Assembly (NCBI GenBank): GCA_963920765.1 | Contig: OY987248.1 | Location: 13,798,539 to 13,862,538, forward strand | Direction: 5' to 3' | Length of the DNA stretch: 64,000 nt | DNA from: Ulota crispa | Taxonomy: Eukaryota; Streptophyta; Bryopsida; Orthotrichales; Orthotrichaceae | Shown: positions 46,550 to 59,700 of the stretch, one piece after another | Layout of the letters: each line of letters opens with the position of its first letter | How positions within the stretch are numbered: the first letter of the stretch is position 1 | Program-made: the position numbers and the translations under genes | The notes under the pieces: model-generated | Seen by the model: the letters and a program-made list of their open reading frames with translations, nothing else | What the model was told of the DNA's origin: nothing | Databases searched by the model: none

Positions 46550-49500
46550 ATGGCTCCAAAGTCTCTAATTTTATGTGAGAAGTGTGGGGCTACAAATTTT
46601 TCCAATGCTAGTGCTCTTGCAACTCATCAAAAGAATGGAAAATGCAAATTCTTGAATCTAAAAAAACCAAGAGCAGTTCTCAATCCGATTGAACTACAAA
46701 GAGAAGCTGAAAATATAACTCGAACAGAAGCTTTTGTTGCACAAACCATATTTTTGGAGGGGCATACTAGCTTAAGATCATGCAGCATACATGCTGAGAT
46801 AGATTTGGAACATGAAAGGTTGGAGAGAAATCCTAATACACAAGAATGTGATTCCACCGTACATTTGCTACATTTCATTAGAAATTGCAGGAATCAAATG
46901 GGGTTATCCAAATCAGATATTGACCTTCTCCTCAAAACTTTATTTAATCCATTATTTGAGTTGAGCAAAGTTGCTTTCAAGACTATTTTGAAACTTGAGC
47001 AATATGAACATGCCAATATAGAAGAAAATGAGGTAAATTTTGTCACTCATTGTGAAGTTTCTAGTTTATTGTTTTTATACAAGTATTATCATTTGTACAC
47101 AATGTTTAACTATTATGTTTTTTTGATTGGCAAGTATGGACTAAGAGTGTAATCCCTCCAAAGGATGGAGACTTGGATGCAATAACTCTTTATTCAAAGA
47201 ATCCCGTGATAGTTTTATCTGAGTTATTTTTAGCACATTCAAATGCAGAGGCCTTTAAACTTTGGTCAAACTATACCGGATCTTATACTACTCTTGATAC
47301 ATGCAAGTGGTGGTTGGCCATGCAAGTTGTATTCTAAACTTTTCATTTTATATAACAATGTACATTTGATTAAAATACTAAGTTTTTGGTTTTTCTATAA
47401 TTTCTTATTCATCAAAATGTCTTCACATTTATTCCATGTGTAGAATCATGTCAAGGTACTACAAAGTGTAATTTCTGGTCTCATATTCTACAGTGACGAG
47501 ACCTCATTATCAAATGATTGAAGGGTATTAGGTTGGCCTCTCATAATGTCATTGGCAAATATTTCGTGTGAAATTCAAGGAGAAGTTGATGGGCATGCTT
47601 TACTTGCTATTCTTCCTATTATCAAATTTGTTCTAGGTATAAATTTGCTTACTCTCATTAGAAATCATACAAGTACTTTTCTACTAATGATAATGACTTT
47701 TTTAATAAGTTTAATAAGGTTTTTTTTTTTAATATTTTGAGAAGTCTAATTCATTGCCTCATGTAATTATGCTTAGATTACATGTTCAAATTACTAATAA
47801 ATTTCTATATATGTTGCAGGAAAAAGTGCAAAATTCCAACATGATCGTAGTTTAGAAGTTTTCCAAGAATGCTTGGCTATCATCCTAGGCCCTTTCAAAC
47901 CCATTAGCTATACATAATGATTTTATAATTTCATAATTTCAAAGTTCATATTTGAAATTATCCTTCAACTGTTGAAGTTGTTTAGAAATTGATGGAAGGT
48001 AATGTTTGTTGGAATCTTTTTGGTACTCTATGGTGTTACTAATCTACTACTAATTTGAATTTCATGTTTGAATTTGCATAGAGGATTGCATTTGTTGGAT
48101 CCTTTTGGCACACCAAGGTGGGTGTACCCGCTATTATATTCTTTCATCTCTGATCATCAAGAATCTTGTAAGCTTACATGCACATACAACACAAACCAAT
48201 GCCAATATCTGTGCAGCACATGTTTATGCAAAAAAGAACATTTGTCATCTACTCATTTCAATATTGAAGTGAGAACTAAAGAAGAAATGATTGAAGTTTT
48301 CAATAGCATGAAGACATTTGGTAATCAATTGACCATTAAAGAAATTGATGACATCTCAAAGAGGTGGTCTCTACATCCAATTCCTGTAAGTTGACTTGAA
48401 TCTTTTTTCTTCTTTCACATTTTGCACTTATATGATCCACAAATTAATTTATCTGATAAATAGATGAGCTATTTAGTCTTGTTTTGATAGGAAGTTTTTA
48501 TTTTACTTTTTTCTAATACAAAACTTGCTGAATTTTTTTTAATGGATTTTTTTTGTGGTGTGCATTATGGGGGTTTAATGGCGGCAACACTAAGCTTGGA
48601 AATCCCTATTGAGCAATACATGTTGATATTCTCCACCAATCAAACATTAGTATCTTTAAAACTTTAGTCTCTTGTTTAAGGGAAATGGCACATACATGGA
48701 TGGCTTTGAATCAAAAAGCATTTATTGAAATGGATAAACGATTAATGCACCTCAAGAAAGATGCACGATTTTTAGAGTTTCAAATCCCTAGAAATGATAA
48801 GGGAGGATATTTTATATCAAACGCCAATTTTGCTGCATTCAAACATAGGGCAGTTATGCAGGTAATATCTCTTCCCATCTAAATGGAAAAACCGTTCATA
48901 TTTTTCAATTCCAAAATGTTTGCAATTATTTCATGTTTTTATTCCCATCTTTTTAGTTTTATATTATGTTACTCTTGAGGTTCCTCTTGCCTATGTTGTT
49001 TGGCATCTAGTTATAATGATGAGATTTTCAATTACTTACTTCAATTACCTTATGAGAAATTAACCATTATTATTCATGATTTTCAGGTGATTATCCCTTG
49101 TATGATAGGTCTATTTCTTGAACTAGTGATTCATACAATTGTTCTTTTTTCAAAGTGGTATTGTGCTGCAACACGAAGTAGCTTGCATACAGAAGCAAGT
49201 TTGGGACAAATGGACTTATTGATGACAAGGTGAGACTCTAATGTCATTTAGTGCACTTAAGCTTCTTGTTTCTATCTCTAGAAATTAGGTATCACCAAGT
49301 TAAAATCAACATGGTATATTAAATCTTAAGAATAATATTCTTATAAATGTGAAACACTTCAATCTATTTGCATGAATAAATTTGTTAATTTTTGCACAAT
49401 TTTTCATATATCTTTGTACCGATGTATCATTTATTTGATTTTCAACAAATTGGGCTTCAATAAATGTTATCTTTAAAGGGTTTAAGGATTAATTCTGAAA

Positions 49501-51310
49501 TGAATGACAAGTTAATTGGACAAAACATTGCAATAAATTGTTTTATTTATTTTCCACAATACAAAAGTTGAAGTTTGTTAGAGTTAACACAATGTTGTTT
49601 CCTATGTTAATTATGCTTATTTTTTCCATGTTTTGGATTTGTAACAGGGTTGTAGATTCATTTAAAAATACTTTGTCAAAATTTCAAAAGTCTAACTTCA
49701 ACATCATCAAAGTTCATATGATGAGGCATTTTGGTGAATGTATTTGAAGATCTGGACTACCTTGGGAGTATAGCACAAATCAATATGAACAAATGCATAT
49801 TATGTTGATGAAGGTAGCCTATTGAGCAAGTAATAAGCGAGCTGCAACTCTTCAAATTATAAATCACAATCGACAGCTTAGAGCACTTTGCAAGATAAGC
49901 CATCACATGGACGGCTTCAAAAACCGAGTCAAGAAAGAAAAAACAACAGCTTTGTATAGGGTAAACATTGATTCCTATTCCTTTTATTCTTGTTTTTTTT
50001 AATTGTTATTCCTTTGATTCCTATTCCTTTTATATCCCTTCCTCTTCATATAGTACAATTTTTTTTTGAAAGTACTCTTTTTTATTGGATACATGGATTT
50101 TTTAGAAAGATTATTAATTACGTTTTTCAAACATATGGTTATCAATTTAACAAATGTGTATGTGTTTGTTGTGAAGGTTGTTTCTATTGGCAAAAATGTG
50201 TTATCAAGTCCAAGAGCAAACTTGAGTATGAAGTGGGTAGAAACAAATGATTTGTCATTTTCTTCAACCCAAGTGATGACACCATGTTACAAAGATTCTA
50301 CTTGATTCTCAACCCGAATTGAAGGAAGTACTTCACCTTGCTCTTAGTGTTTATATGAATGAAAATATCCTCTTTAGTTTGCCAAACTTAGAGTATGAAG
50401 ATGGGATGTTGCTTCATGTATACAACTCATTGGCTATTCCTGCAGGTCCTGGAAAAAGGTTTGGAGATTGGCCTATGTATGTACGTGCTACAAATCAGTT
50501 TTTTGGAGCACCATGGTATAGTTCTATAGCTATACAAATGGAAGAAGGGGGTGACAAAAATATCAAAAACATTGTTTGGTGAGATTAGGCTTCTTTTCAA
50601 ATTAGAAATATGCAACGCAAATAATGCAACTTTGTCAAAAGAGTTGGCCTTAGTGAAAATATATGAAGAGGTACCACAAAGTAGAATATCAAGATTGATA
50701 GATGGTATTGAACTTGGATGTTGTAAAGGACAATACTTAGTAGTAGAGATTGCAAATATAATGACAGCAATTCATGTGCTACCCAATTTTGCAACTCTAG
50801 ATAGGTTTTTTGTTAATGCTTTTAAATTTTAAATTGTTTATTTCCATGGAGTTCCATGAGACACAATATGAAATTTTGTTCTTGACATGGTGTTGTATGA
50901 AACTACTATAGAATAGTTGTTGAAATGGCGTAAATTCTATGGTCATTGAAGAGAAAAATATGATTATTATTAAAACGCTTAAAACACAACAACCATTGAA
51001 AAGGCAAATACTAGAATAAAACAATACAACATTGAAAAATGTATCTTTCCAATGGTCATTGAAAATACATACTTTATCTTGAAACAATAGAGTATTGAAA
51101 TTGACTTAATATAATAGACATTGAAATCTCATATAATATGTTGAAACAAGGTGGCATTAAATCCTCATAAATACAATGACCACCGTAATGGCATGTAGAC
51201 AATAGTCATTGAAAATGTGTTGTTTCAATATTGTTTTGAAAAATAAAACAATACAAAAACAATGGCTAATTGTTACAATGGAGAATCAACGCTTGCCTTA
51301 ATTTGAGATG
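46550..51310 (+). mobile_element. Degenerate Plavaka-like (CACTA/KDZ) transposon
   Basis: The plus strand encodes a broken transposase-like protein across several exon-like blocks. The start (46550-47032) carries a zinc-finger-like CEKCGATNFSNASALATHQKNGKC (24 residues; ligands C-X2-C...H-X5-C). It is followed by WTKSVIPPKDGDLDAITLYS (from 47135), ANISCEIQGEVDGHALLAIL (near 47550), VYPLLYSFISDHQESCKLTC (near 48123), EMAHTWMALNQKAFIEMDKR (near 48684) and CKGQYLVVEIANIM (near 50725). Plavaka transposases are CACTA/KDZ-related DDE enzymes best known from fungi. Stops at about 48608 (TGA) and 49744 (TGA) and several frame breaks make it dead. The 3' side (50860-51310) has recurring ATTGAAAC/ACAATG subterminal motifs. 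The left terminus was not found. Confidence 0.72.
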
Positions 51311-51311
51311 A

Positions 51312-51454
51312 TTGTGTCCTAACAGACATGTCTAAATTGACAAAAAGTGTCCAAAATGACAAAAAGTTTGTCAAATTGGACAATTTTTGTAGATTTAGCC
51401 AAGTTGATTTGGACATAATTTTGTCATTTTGGACAGTTTCCCTTGTAGTGAGAT
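51312..51454. mobile_element. CACTA-type right terminus
   Basis: Ends GGACAGTTTCCCTTGTAGTG, the complement of a CACTACAAGG start. Upstream there are repeated TTGACAAAAAGTGTCCAAAATGAC-like segments, and the inverted equivalents (TCAATTTGGACATG) continue to about 51670. It abuts the subterminal repeats of the Plavaka-like element but differs in sequence, so it is probably a second element inserted at or replacing the original end. Confidence 0.5.
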
Positions 51455-51889
51455 GTCTTTTGCACTAAAAGGCTAGGGATTGCATGTAGATTTCACCATA
51501 AAATAAATGAGAGAAGCTAGATTTGCACCCAAAAAAAGCAATTGCCAAACTTGCACCAAGCAAAAAAATCCAATTTAAACACTGATTTAGACACCTTTTT
51601 ATCAATTTGGACATGTTTTAGTTAATTTTTTGTCAATTCGGACATTATAGTCAATTTGGACGTGTCACCACAAACAGTTTTTCTTATAATTAGCGGACAC
51701 CCAAATTTGAGCAAATAGTCTATTGTTCCATCAAAAAAAATTATCAAAAACCTAAAATCACCATGATGAAGCCTAAGTTTGGTTTTTATGATTGGTGGAA
51801 TTATTTTTAAGCTAATGGGTGTCTGTGTTGTGCTTAAGTGTTTCTTATAGCAACATTTAGTTGGTCATGAGTGTCATGCATCATATAGC

Positions 51890-52012
51890 TTAACCCCTAA
51901 AGGACCAAAGATGTTTTAGAGAAAAATCTAAAACATTACCAATTTTTAGTGCATTGCCCAAAATTGAAAATAACAACTTCTTTTTTGTAAGTCTCATCTA
52001 TACAAAATTGTG
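51890..52012. other. TTAA-element left end without partner
   Basis: Starts TTAACCCCTAAAGGACCAAAG, a family terminus, but another TTAA terminus begins only about 120 bp later at 52013. This is a truncated copy or a solo end into which the next element inserted. Confidence 0.5.
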
Positions 52013-52029
52013 TTAACTCCTAAAGGACC

Positions 52030-52159
52030 CACTACAAGGAAGCCATGGTTAAATCTACAAACAATTGACAAAGATTGTGACCTAATTTACAGAATATTGT
52101 AGGTTAGGTCACAATCTTTGTCAACTTTTTGTACATTCGACCATGGTTTCCTTGTAGTG
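52030..52159. mobile_element. 130-bp CACTA-ended MITE
   Basis: Begins CACTACAAGGAAGCCATGG and ends CCATGGTTTCCTTGTAGTG. Between them the arms GATTGTGACCTAA and TTAGGTCACAATC pair, so the unit is a hairpin. Flanks ACC and ATC may be a decayed 3-bp duplication. Non-coding. Confidence 0.7.
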
Positions 52160-52853
52160 ATCATTGTCCCTTTGGAGGACAAACAAGATTTTGAGCATGA
52201 ACCTATAGCTAAACTACATTACAAGGGATTTGGACCCCCAAAGAGGCCCCTTCTCCCAAATCCATGGGAGCTTTGGGAACACCTTCCACATGGGCAATGT
52301 GCTGCAGGCCAGGCTGGCATTACGTCAACCACGTCAGCTTGTATTATTTTTTTATTTTTTATTTTTTGAAAAAGAATTTTTAAAAAATCAAAAAATTTCT
52401 TATTTTTTTCTAAGAAATTTTTTTTGATTTTTTTTAATTAATTTTTCTGACAATCAGCAGGGGTTGGTTCCCAACATTGGGAACAAAAAAACTCACAGCC
52501 CCTTTGAGGGTCCAAATCCCTTGTGATGCTTTGTGTGATTTTTTGAAACTTTTACTAGAAGATGGGGAACTCAAAAATTTGCTTGGGCATCTAGTTTTTT
52601 CTTCATTCCATCATTTATTGAAGAAGTTATACATGAATTTAGGAAAAGGGGAGAAGACATGCAACCCAGAAAGTTCTTTAAAAATTGCATTTAAAAAAAA
52701 TAAAAATCTAAGATTGGTTCTTTAGATTTATACATATGCTAGAAGCTTTGAATCATTCAATTTTTATTGATGAGTGAGAAGTTTTTGTTTGCGGGTAGGT
52801 ATGGGACTTTGAAACCTCCATTCCTTTTGCCCCTTGTAACATTTGGTGCTTTA

Positions 52854-53141
52854 CACTACCAGAAAAAGGGCCATTTTTTACTAAGGATTTTGACTACCAA
52901 AACACTAAGATGACAACGCTTTTGTGACTAGTATTTATGACCACATGTATTCATAAATAAAATAATTTATGACTAAGTGTAGTCATAAATTAAATTATTT
53001 ATGACAAAATGAAATTATTCAATCATAAATTAATTATATATGACTACATGTGGTCATAAATACTAGTCACAAAATTGTAGTCGTCTTAGTCTATTTTGTA
53101 GTCAAAAGCCTTAGTAAAAAATGGCCCTTTTTCTTGTAGTG
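52854..53141. mobile_element. 288-bp CACTA-ended hairpin MITE with TTA duplication
   Basis: Begins CACTACCAGAAAAAGGGCCA and ends TGGCCCTTTTTCTTGTAGTG. The arms pair along nearly their whole length (for example ACTAGTATTTATGACCACATG with CATGTGGTCATAAATACTAGT). TTA precedes (52851-52853) and follows (53142-53144), the 3-bp target duplication expected for CACTA elements. Non-coding. Confidence 0.8.
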
Positions 53142-53694
53142 TTATTTTTTTGAGCTCTTTGTGTATTTGTTTTTTGACCTCTTTTTTTCAAGTTGTAGTA
53201 AACTAAGATTCCTTGGTTACTATCATTTGGATCAAAGCAATTCAAATTTTTGAATTTTACATAAATCCTCCAAGTCTGCCTAATGTATATGCAAATTTCA
53301 AGGCCTTACAGCATGATTTTACAAAGTATGATTCATGCCTCCGATTCATTTGAAAATTCCCCCACACTTACCTAACTTGGTCTTTTACATGGAAAAAATA
53401 AACCTCAACTTTGAATAGAGCATTTTTTTTTATATAAGAGAGGTTAAAGGCTTCCAAAAAATTTGGGCAGCAGGTAAATATTTTAATGTTCACTTTAGAT
53501 GTGAGTATTTCACTCTTCTACTTCTAGAATGAACTGATTTTTTTCCCTCAAATACGTCGCATAATGTACGACAGGATCTTCTAGTTGGATTTCCAAAAAA
53601 AACTTATTTTCCTACATTTCTACTCATTCCCCCAAAACTGGCAGGTTTATAGTGATTTTTCACATAAAAAAGAGCTTGGTCTTTTAGGAGTTAA

Positions 53695-55224
53695 AGACAT
53701 AAATCCGTATGTGCAAAAAAAATTAGCTCATTTGACTGCGTGGATTGTAAGATTATAACATCTGAAGCAAGAAATACAACTATTTTTTATTCTTGGAAAA
53801 TAAGATCAACATACTTTGAGCCCTCTTGGAGTAAATTTTTGCTCAACACAAAAATGAGGTTTTCAACCATTCATAAATATATGATGTTAGATTCGCTCAT
53901 GAAAATTTTAGAAGCAACTATAGGACCTAGCTTAATCTAAATCACCTTGTAATGCAAGGAGGTTAAATGAATTGGCAATATTTACACTAGTCATTTTTTC
54001 ATAATTTCTTGTGCTATGAGGAAGTCTTCTATTTGAAATGGGAATAATAAAAAGTTAGACACAAACATATGAAATATGTAAAAAATTCAAGAGCTTGAAC
54101 ATATAGATTGCAAGATGATAGGACTTGATGTTAGAAGCAAATATTTTTTATTGAAACTTCCTAGACATATATAGTTAACAAAGTTTGACTCCTCTTAAAA
54201 ACATGATGTGAGAGCTTTTTTTTTTTTTTGGACAATTGTACACAATGTCTTTTTGGTTAAGGTAGGAACACCTGTAAGCATCATTGTCCCCATAACCGTC
54301 ACCTCTAAAATCTTGGAAAATCTGTGGAAGTAAATAGATGTAATGACAAAGATGTCCAACATGTGAACATGAATTCTTAAAAGTGGTTATGGGTGCAATG
54401 GCAGTTTGCTCTTTCAAAATTCACTTATTCTCACAATATCCAAATAATACATTCAAAAGTGCAAACTCATTTTCTTTATGTTCCTAATAGGATCTTATAA
54501 TTTGCTAGTTGTTTATTAATAGTCATCATGTTCAAAACCTTTAGTTTGACATTCATGGATGCTCCTATCTTATATGCATGCCAAAATTCAAAAGTTGTTG
54601 AGAGTTTGAGCATGAGATTCTTCAAAGATGCCTAAATTGCCCAAACTGCCTAAATTCTTTCAAGCATCACAATTTTTGAATCAAGCATTCAATTGGAGAA
54701 AAAATTACATTTCCACTTAGAGAATCCATATTGACACCTTGTATAACAAATTTGAGAACATTTAATAAAAATTGGCTTCATATGACCCTACCTAAGTTCT
54801 CAAGTGTTTGTTGAACGGACACTTGGTTCTTTAAGAATTAAAAACATTCCACATTTATTTTGAAGTCAACATAAAGTCTCAAGACAAATATGAGACAAGG
54901 TTTATGTAAAGGGATTACTCTTTTATTATATTACAATCTCTACACATTATATACAAAACATAAATATTTAATAAGACTTAGTTTAAAGTTGTGACAGTAC
55001 AAAAGCGCAACATGGAAATAACGGTAGAGGTACATTAGTTTTTGCCAAGCATGTTATTTGATCTGTTTATAGAATCATATTGGATCAACAAAAGTAGTTG
55101 AGCGTGCTTGCATGCATTTGTATTGCCGGTGAGCACATTTATTACATTTACATTTTTTAAAGCAAAAACATGTGACAAAATTATATGAAAAAATTTGAGG
55201 CAAATGCTAGCATGATCTTGTAGG
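53695..55224. other. AT-rich, no gene seen
   Basis: Sequence between two TTAA elements. Short open frames only. It may contain old element debris but has no termini I can pair. Confidence 0.3.
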
Positions 55225-56768
55225 TTAATCCCTAAAGGACTTGATCCGTTTTGAAATGGTCAAACTTCATGTCTAAGCTCAATTTTGCCTTCTAAAGTGT
55301 GTTCAAACAACAATTTTATATTTTTATTGCTTGAAACTATGAATGATATATCACTGCAAGAAATTTCAATTTGTTTCATGAAAATCTGTAATTGTGATCA
55401 TTTTCTTTTCAAAAAATGAACATAAATAAGTTAAAATAGCAAAAAAAATCCAAATGACTTGAATTTTTTTCCAAAGGTACAAGTAGCATTAAAGATAAGT
55501 GTGAAAAAAATTCAATTGGTTATTTTATTTTTTACACCCAAAACGGTGTACACCAAAGGCTACCCCATGGTTAGGCTTCTCTTCTTTGCATTCCCGACCA
55601 ACCCCAACACATTGGTGATTTTGTACCAATTCCTCGTTGGACATCACGTTCTTGTGTCTCCTGTGATTACCACAAATGCAACCTCGGTGGAGGCGTACTT
55701 CCCCAAAGGCACCTGGTACAACATATACGATCATTTCCAAATTGTCAGCATAGGTGGAAACTTCACTTTGCCAGCGCCGTGGGACACAATGAACGTGCAC
55801 GTCCACGCAAGGGCCATCGTTCCCATGCAAGAGAGCGCTTTGACATCCGCTGCGGTGGGCAAGACGCCCTTCACTCTGGTGGTTGTTCTTCTCGGCGACT
55901 CCGTGCTAAGCTTCGCATCAAGGTATGTATTTCTTGACGACAAAGAGGAGATTGACACGATCTTACGCGCGAACCAGTCTAACTATGTAAGCTTCAACGC
56001 CGTGGTGGCGGGCAACGACGGTACTCTCTAATTACATGTTGTGCACGGTGAGTATGTTTTGAAGGAAGGTTGGATTTTGGACCGCGTCGTGGTCTTGGGC
56101 GTGCACACTGCTCCTAGTGCTATACATGTGAAGCAGACGTAGTGCAAGCCACTAGTGAAAGTCTTGCACAACGATCATACACTAGAGCTCTCAGATCTAG
56201 GGCTTCTCATTGGGGAGGATTTTGAGCTCCACAACAAAGAATCTAAAGTCAAATTTGCCTATCAAACCATGTTTATCCTTATATTTAATCTATTTATAAA
56301 AGTTTGAAATTTTTTGCTAGAAGACACATTCATTTTCTATTTATATTATTTTTATCAATAAGCTTAATCAAAAATTTGAATTATTGTGATTTTTTAAAGT
56401 TAAATGTGGAGATAAAATCATATCAATTAGAATATATATTAAAAAAATCTATAATTTCTATTCTAAATGAATGGTAGAATGAGAAACATAATTTTGTAGT
56501 TTAAATTTAAAATGCAATTAAAGAGTAGAAAATATGTTTGAAAAACACACCATACTGTGCTATTTGGATTCTAATAGTTGGAGCTTTCAATGGCAATGAC
56601 TCTTTTATTTTTGACATTTTTCAAAAAAGATAAATGGAATAGAAAGGAAATTTGTCAAGCTTCATTTTTTTAGATTGAATCACATACCAAATTTAATATG
56701 TTGAAAATTACAATCAAGGTTGACCAAGGCACATCCACTTTTTGGATGCACTGACTTTTAAGGGTTAA
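55225..56768. mobile_element. TTAA-bounded segment carrying a gene fragment
   Basis: Left end TTAATCCCTAAAGGACTTG, right end GACTTTTAAGGGTTAA. The first 14 or so bases of the two ends agree in inverted orientation (TTAAyCCyTAAArg), matching the family found elsewhere in the window. Inside is a GC-richer GH31 fragment (55545-56260) flanked by AT-rich sequence. The pairing of ends is inference and could be coincidence of two separate elements. Confidence 0.45.
55545..56260 (+). pseudogene. GH31 alpha-glucosidase/xylosidase C-terminal fragment
   Basis: GH31 enzymes hydrolyse alpha-glucosides or alpha-xylosides. The fragment starts in the region after the catalytic barrel with KGYPMVRLLFFAFPTNPNT. 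It continues through QFLVGHHVLVSPVI, SVEAYFPKGTWYNIYDHF, APWDTMNVHVHARAIVPMQE and KTPFTLVVVL into a distal beta domain. It is open to TAA at 56031; past it, matching sequence continues in another frame (VHGEYVLKEGWILDRVVVLG) to another stop near 56140. The catalytic nucleophile region is absent, as is any start codon context. GC content is well above the surroundings, so it is likely a relatively recent copy of a host gene. Confidence 0.85.
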
Positions 56769-59700
56769 AACTTGCATGATCAAATATTTATTTTTATCTT
56801 GGATTTCATATTTTGTGAAAGAGCTTGATAGCAAAATAATTATTTTTATTATAAATGAAATCTATGTATACTTGAAGCCTATAGATTTCATGTCAGTAAA
56901 AATTATGCACATGACATTCATCATTAAATTGAATACTCAACTCAAATGTAGTGATTGAGTTTGAACCTTTAAACATGATGATATGTTTATTTTGCCAAAA
57001 ACTAGATTCCATGAAGAATTATCAAGTTTACTAAATTTGGCCTAAGTTTAAAATATTTTTAGAATTTTTTTAGAATTTTTTTGGAAATATTTGTTTGAAG
57101 CAAAGATGTGCATATGGATGTCTCCAACATACCCATGCAATCAAATCTCATAAATCTATCTGTCCGCGTTTACGAATCTACCCAACGAAGGTCACAACTG
57201 GGATACTCTTCGCTTCGCGCCTTTGCATGCTATTTGCCATCAGTAAATCATGCGAAGTACTACAAAAAAAGAAACAAGAGAAGAAAATGCTTGTTTTTTG
57301 TCAGCATCAAGGTTTCATCACCAATGTTTGTTAATCAACTTTATTGATTTTGACGCAAAACAATTTACCAAAAATAGGATTTTGATTTTTAGTAACTAAA
57401 ATTTGGTATGCTTGATCATGATTGCACAAGGATCACACACAAAAAATCTAAGGATAAAATGCCACTTATATATAGTGGAGATATTGAAAAAAACTTAACG
57501 TCTAAGCAAACATTAAGACAATTTTGGTGGTCACTGTAGATATTGTAAACAATTCAATTTGATACATAGAATTTTATTTCATTTGCAAATTTACTTTTAG
57601 TATTTGAAACAAAGATATATTCAATTACGTTAAAATTTAAGTATTAACTATAATGCACATAAAATAAATAACAAAAGTTAAAAAATATAAGCTAAAAAAT
57701 ATACTATGAGTATCTAGTCAAATAAAAAAATTCATGAAATACATTAATATCATCATTATAAATGTTACAATTGAAATTTTGACTAATTGCCATTGTAGTA
57801 ACCAATATATAAACAAGTGTGACATAATCATGTTTTGTAATATTTTCTACTTATAAATACTTTCTGAATGTTAAAAAAAATCAATAATTGCAAATTTGAG
57901 GTAATCACAAACAATACTTGGACAAATTCATGAGTTTAATAATAACAATGTTTGACGTGGTGTTGAAATTTAAAAAATAATAATAAAGTTTTAATAAATT
58001 TTTAATAAAAATGCACTAAAAATTAACAAAAATATAAATTTTATTACAAATTTATATACTTTATTGTTTTATTGTAAGCATAATGGTAGTTACATGACAC
58101 TATTTAAGCATCTTATATTTTATTTATTTTGTTATGTCCTATATTTGTGTATTATTGCATTTTTTTTAAAATAATAATTAAAATAAAACATATACAATTT
58201 TATTTAAAATTTAAGAATAAATTATTTTGCATGGTCCATTATTATATATCTTTTATTATGAATTTCAAGTTTATAATTTAAGCACAGTTATTGATTGTAA
58301 TCCATTATTTCATTTGTATTTATGTTTATTTATATTGATATTAAACCACAAGACCAAGTTTTGTGATGCCATAAGCTTCAAAAGTTGCTTTGTTTTAATA
58401 AGATTACAACTCAATATTGTTTTAATACAAAATAATATGAATATTCTATATAATAAAGTTAGAATTTTAAATATTCTTAAATATTTCCCAATTGCATATG
58501 ATGATAATATTATTTATGGTGCTACAAAATGATTTGAAGGAATAATTTTTGAATCACTTTCAACAAATGGATTTTAATAACAATCAAATATATTAATCAT
58601 GTGTTTATGATTTTGCTTTTGTTAAATTATGATTTTTTTCTAATAAAATTAGATGAAATAATATCAAAAACATTAATGAATTAGTTGTTATGTATATCTT
58701 TGCTATAATTTAATTACATATATTTGTTTTTTATTGTAAGTTTGTATAAGTAGTCTTCATTAGACAAAATCAAAGCATTAAAAATAAAAAATAATTTAAC
58801 TATTAATTTTATCATATTTCTGCTTCTAATAATGAACCATTTAAAAATAAAAATAAAATAAATCAAATGCATTAGTTTTCATCTTGTTGTTTTACATTTT
58901 CTTTTATATTTTTCAACTAATTAGATTTATACAAATTGTCTTTTTCTTTTTTGATATGTATTTTGAAATTATATGTAGTGAAATGCTTATATTGACCATA
59001 TATCAATTTATGTTTGATATACTTTTTTTTAGTATAGATTGTGGTCAAAAGTAATTATTTAACTATAATTTTGCGTTTATAGTAGATATTGTGCTATGGT
59101 AGTTCTAATTAAATACATAGTGAACTTAGAAAGTCTGTATATCTACTTCAAGAAAGTAATTATAATATTTTTGGGTGATATACATGATAATTTTTTTACA
59201 ACAAGTATAATGAAATATATATTAAACATTTTAAGTACTTCTTGTACTATGATATTTTTAGATTTTTTTAATATAATTTAAATATCTATCCATTTAGTAG
59301 AAGACGGCAATCATGGTACTCTACTACTTACATATAGCCAAACTAACATATAAATTGTGAGTTCATTTAGTTTCTAAAATTTTCACAAATTTTAATTTTA
59401 TATCATTGTTAAAGTAGCGTTCTGTTTTGTAGACTTGCTTATTTTTACAGTTCAAAGAGGAATATTGTGAATGTAGTGTGCGCCAAAAAACTTTTAAAAG
59501 ACTCAAATCATTGCTTTGCATAACCTAAGAGACAAACTGAAAATTTTGTTTGCCAACATAAATTATGCTTGTTAGTGTCTGGTTTGTCTAAGCAGTAGGG
59601 ATGAAGGCTATTACATTCATAAACAAATTTTTAAACAAATTGCTACAATGAGGAAATCATGCGTTTGTCTAAAAAGAGAATCTCATTTATGGCATAAGTT

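Larger units (their letters stand above)
52013..53694. mobile_element. Long TTAA-bounded element hosting two CACTA-ended MITEs
   Basis: Left end TTAACTCCTAAAGGACCC, right end GGTCTTTTAGGAGTTAA, about 1682 bp. Its 52530-52800 part matches the arm of the element at 15408-16103 (AGATGGGGAACTCAAAAATT and GAAGTTTTTGTTTGCGGGTAGG), and its right part is inverted relative to 16540-16800. Two CACTA-ended MITEs lie inside (52030-52159 and 52854-53141). It may be close to the parental layout of the family, but no transposase is encoded. Confidence 0.62.

Noticed and set aside
57095..57347. Two overlapping plus-strand frames in a locally GC-richer patch
   Set aside because: Open in two frames at once, no domain recognised, and no exon borders. 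Possibly gene debris, but not supportable.
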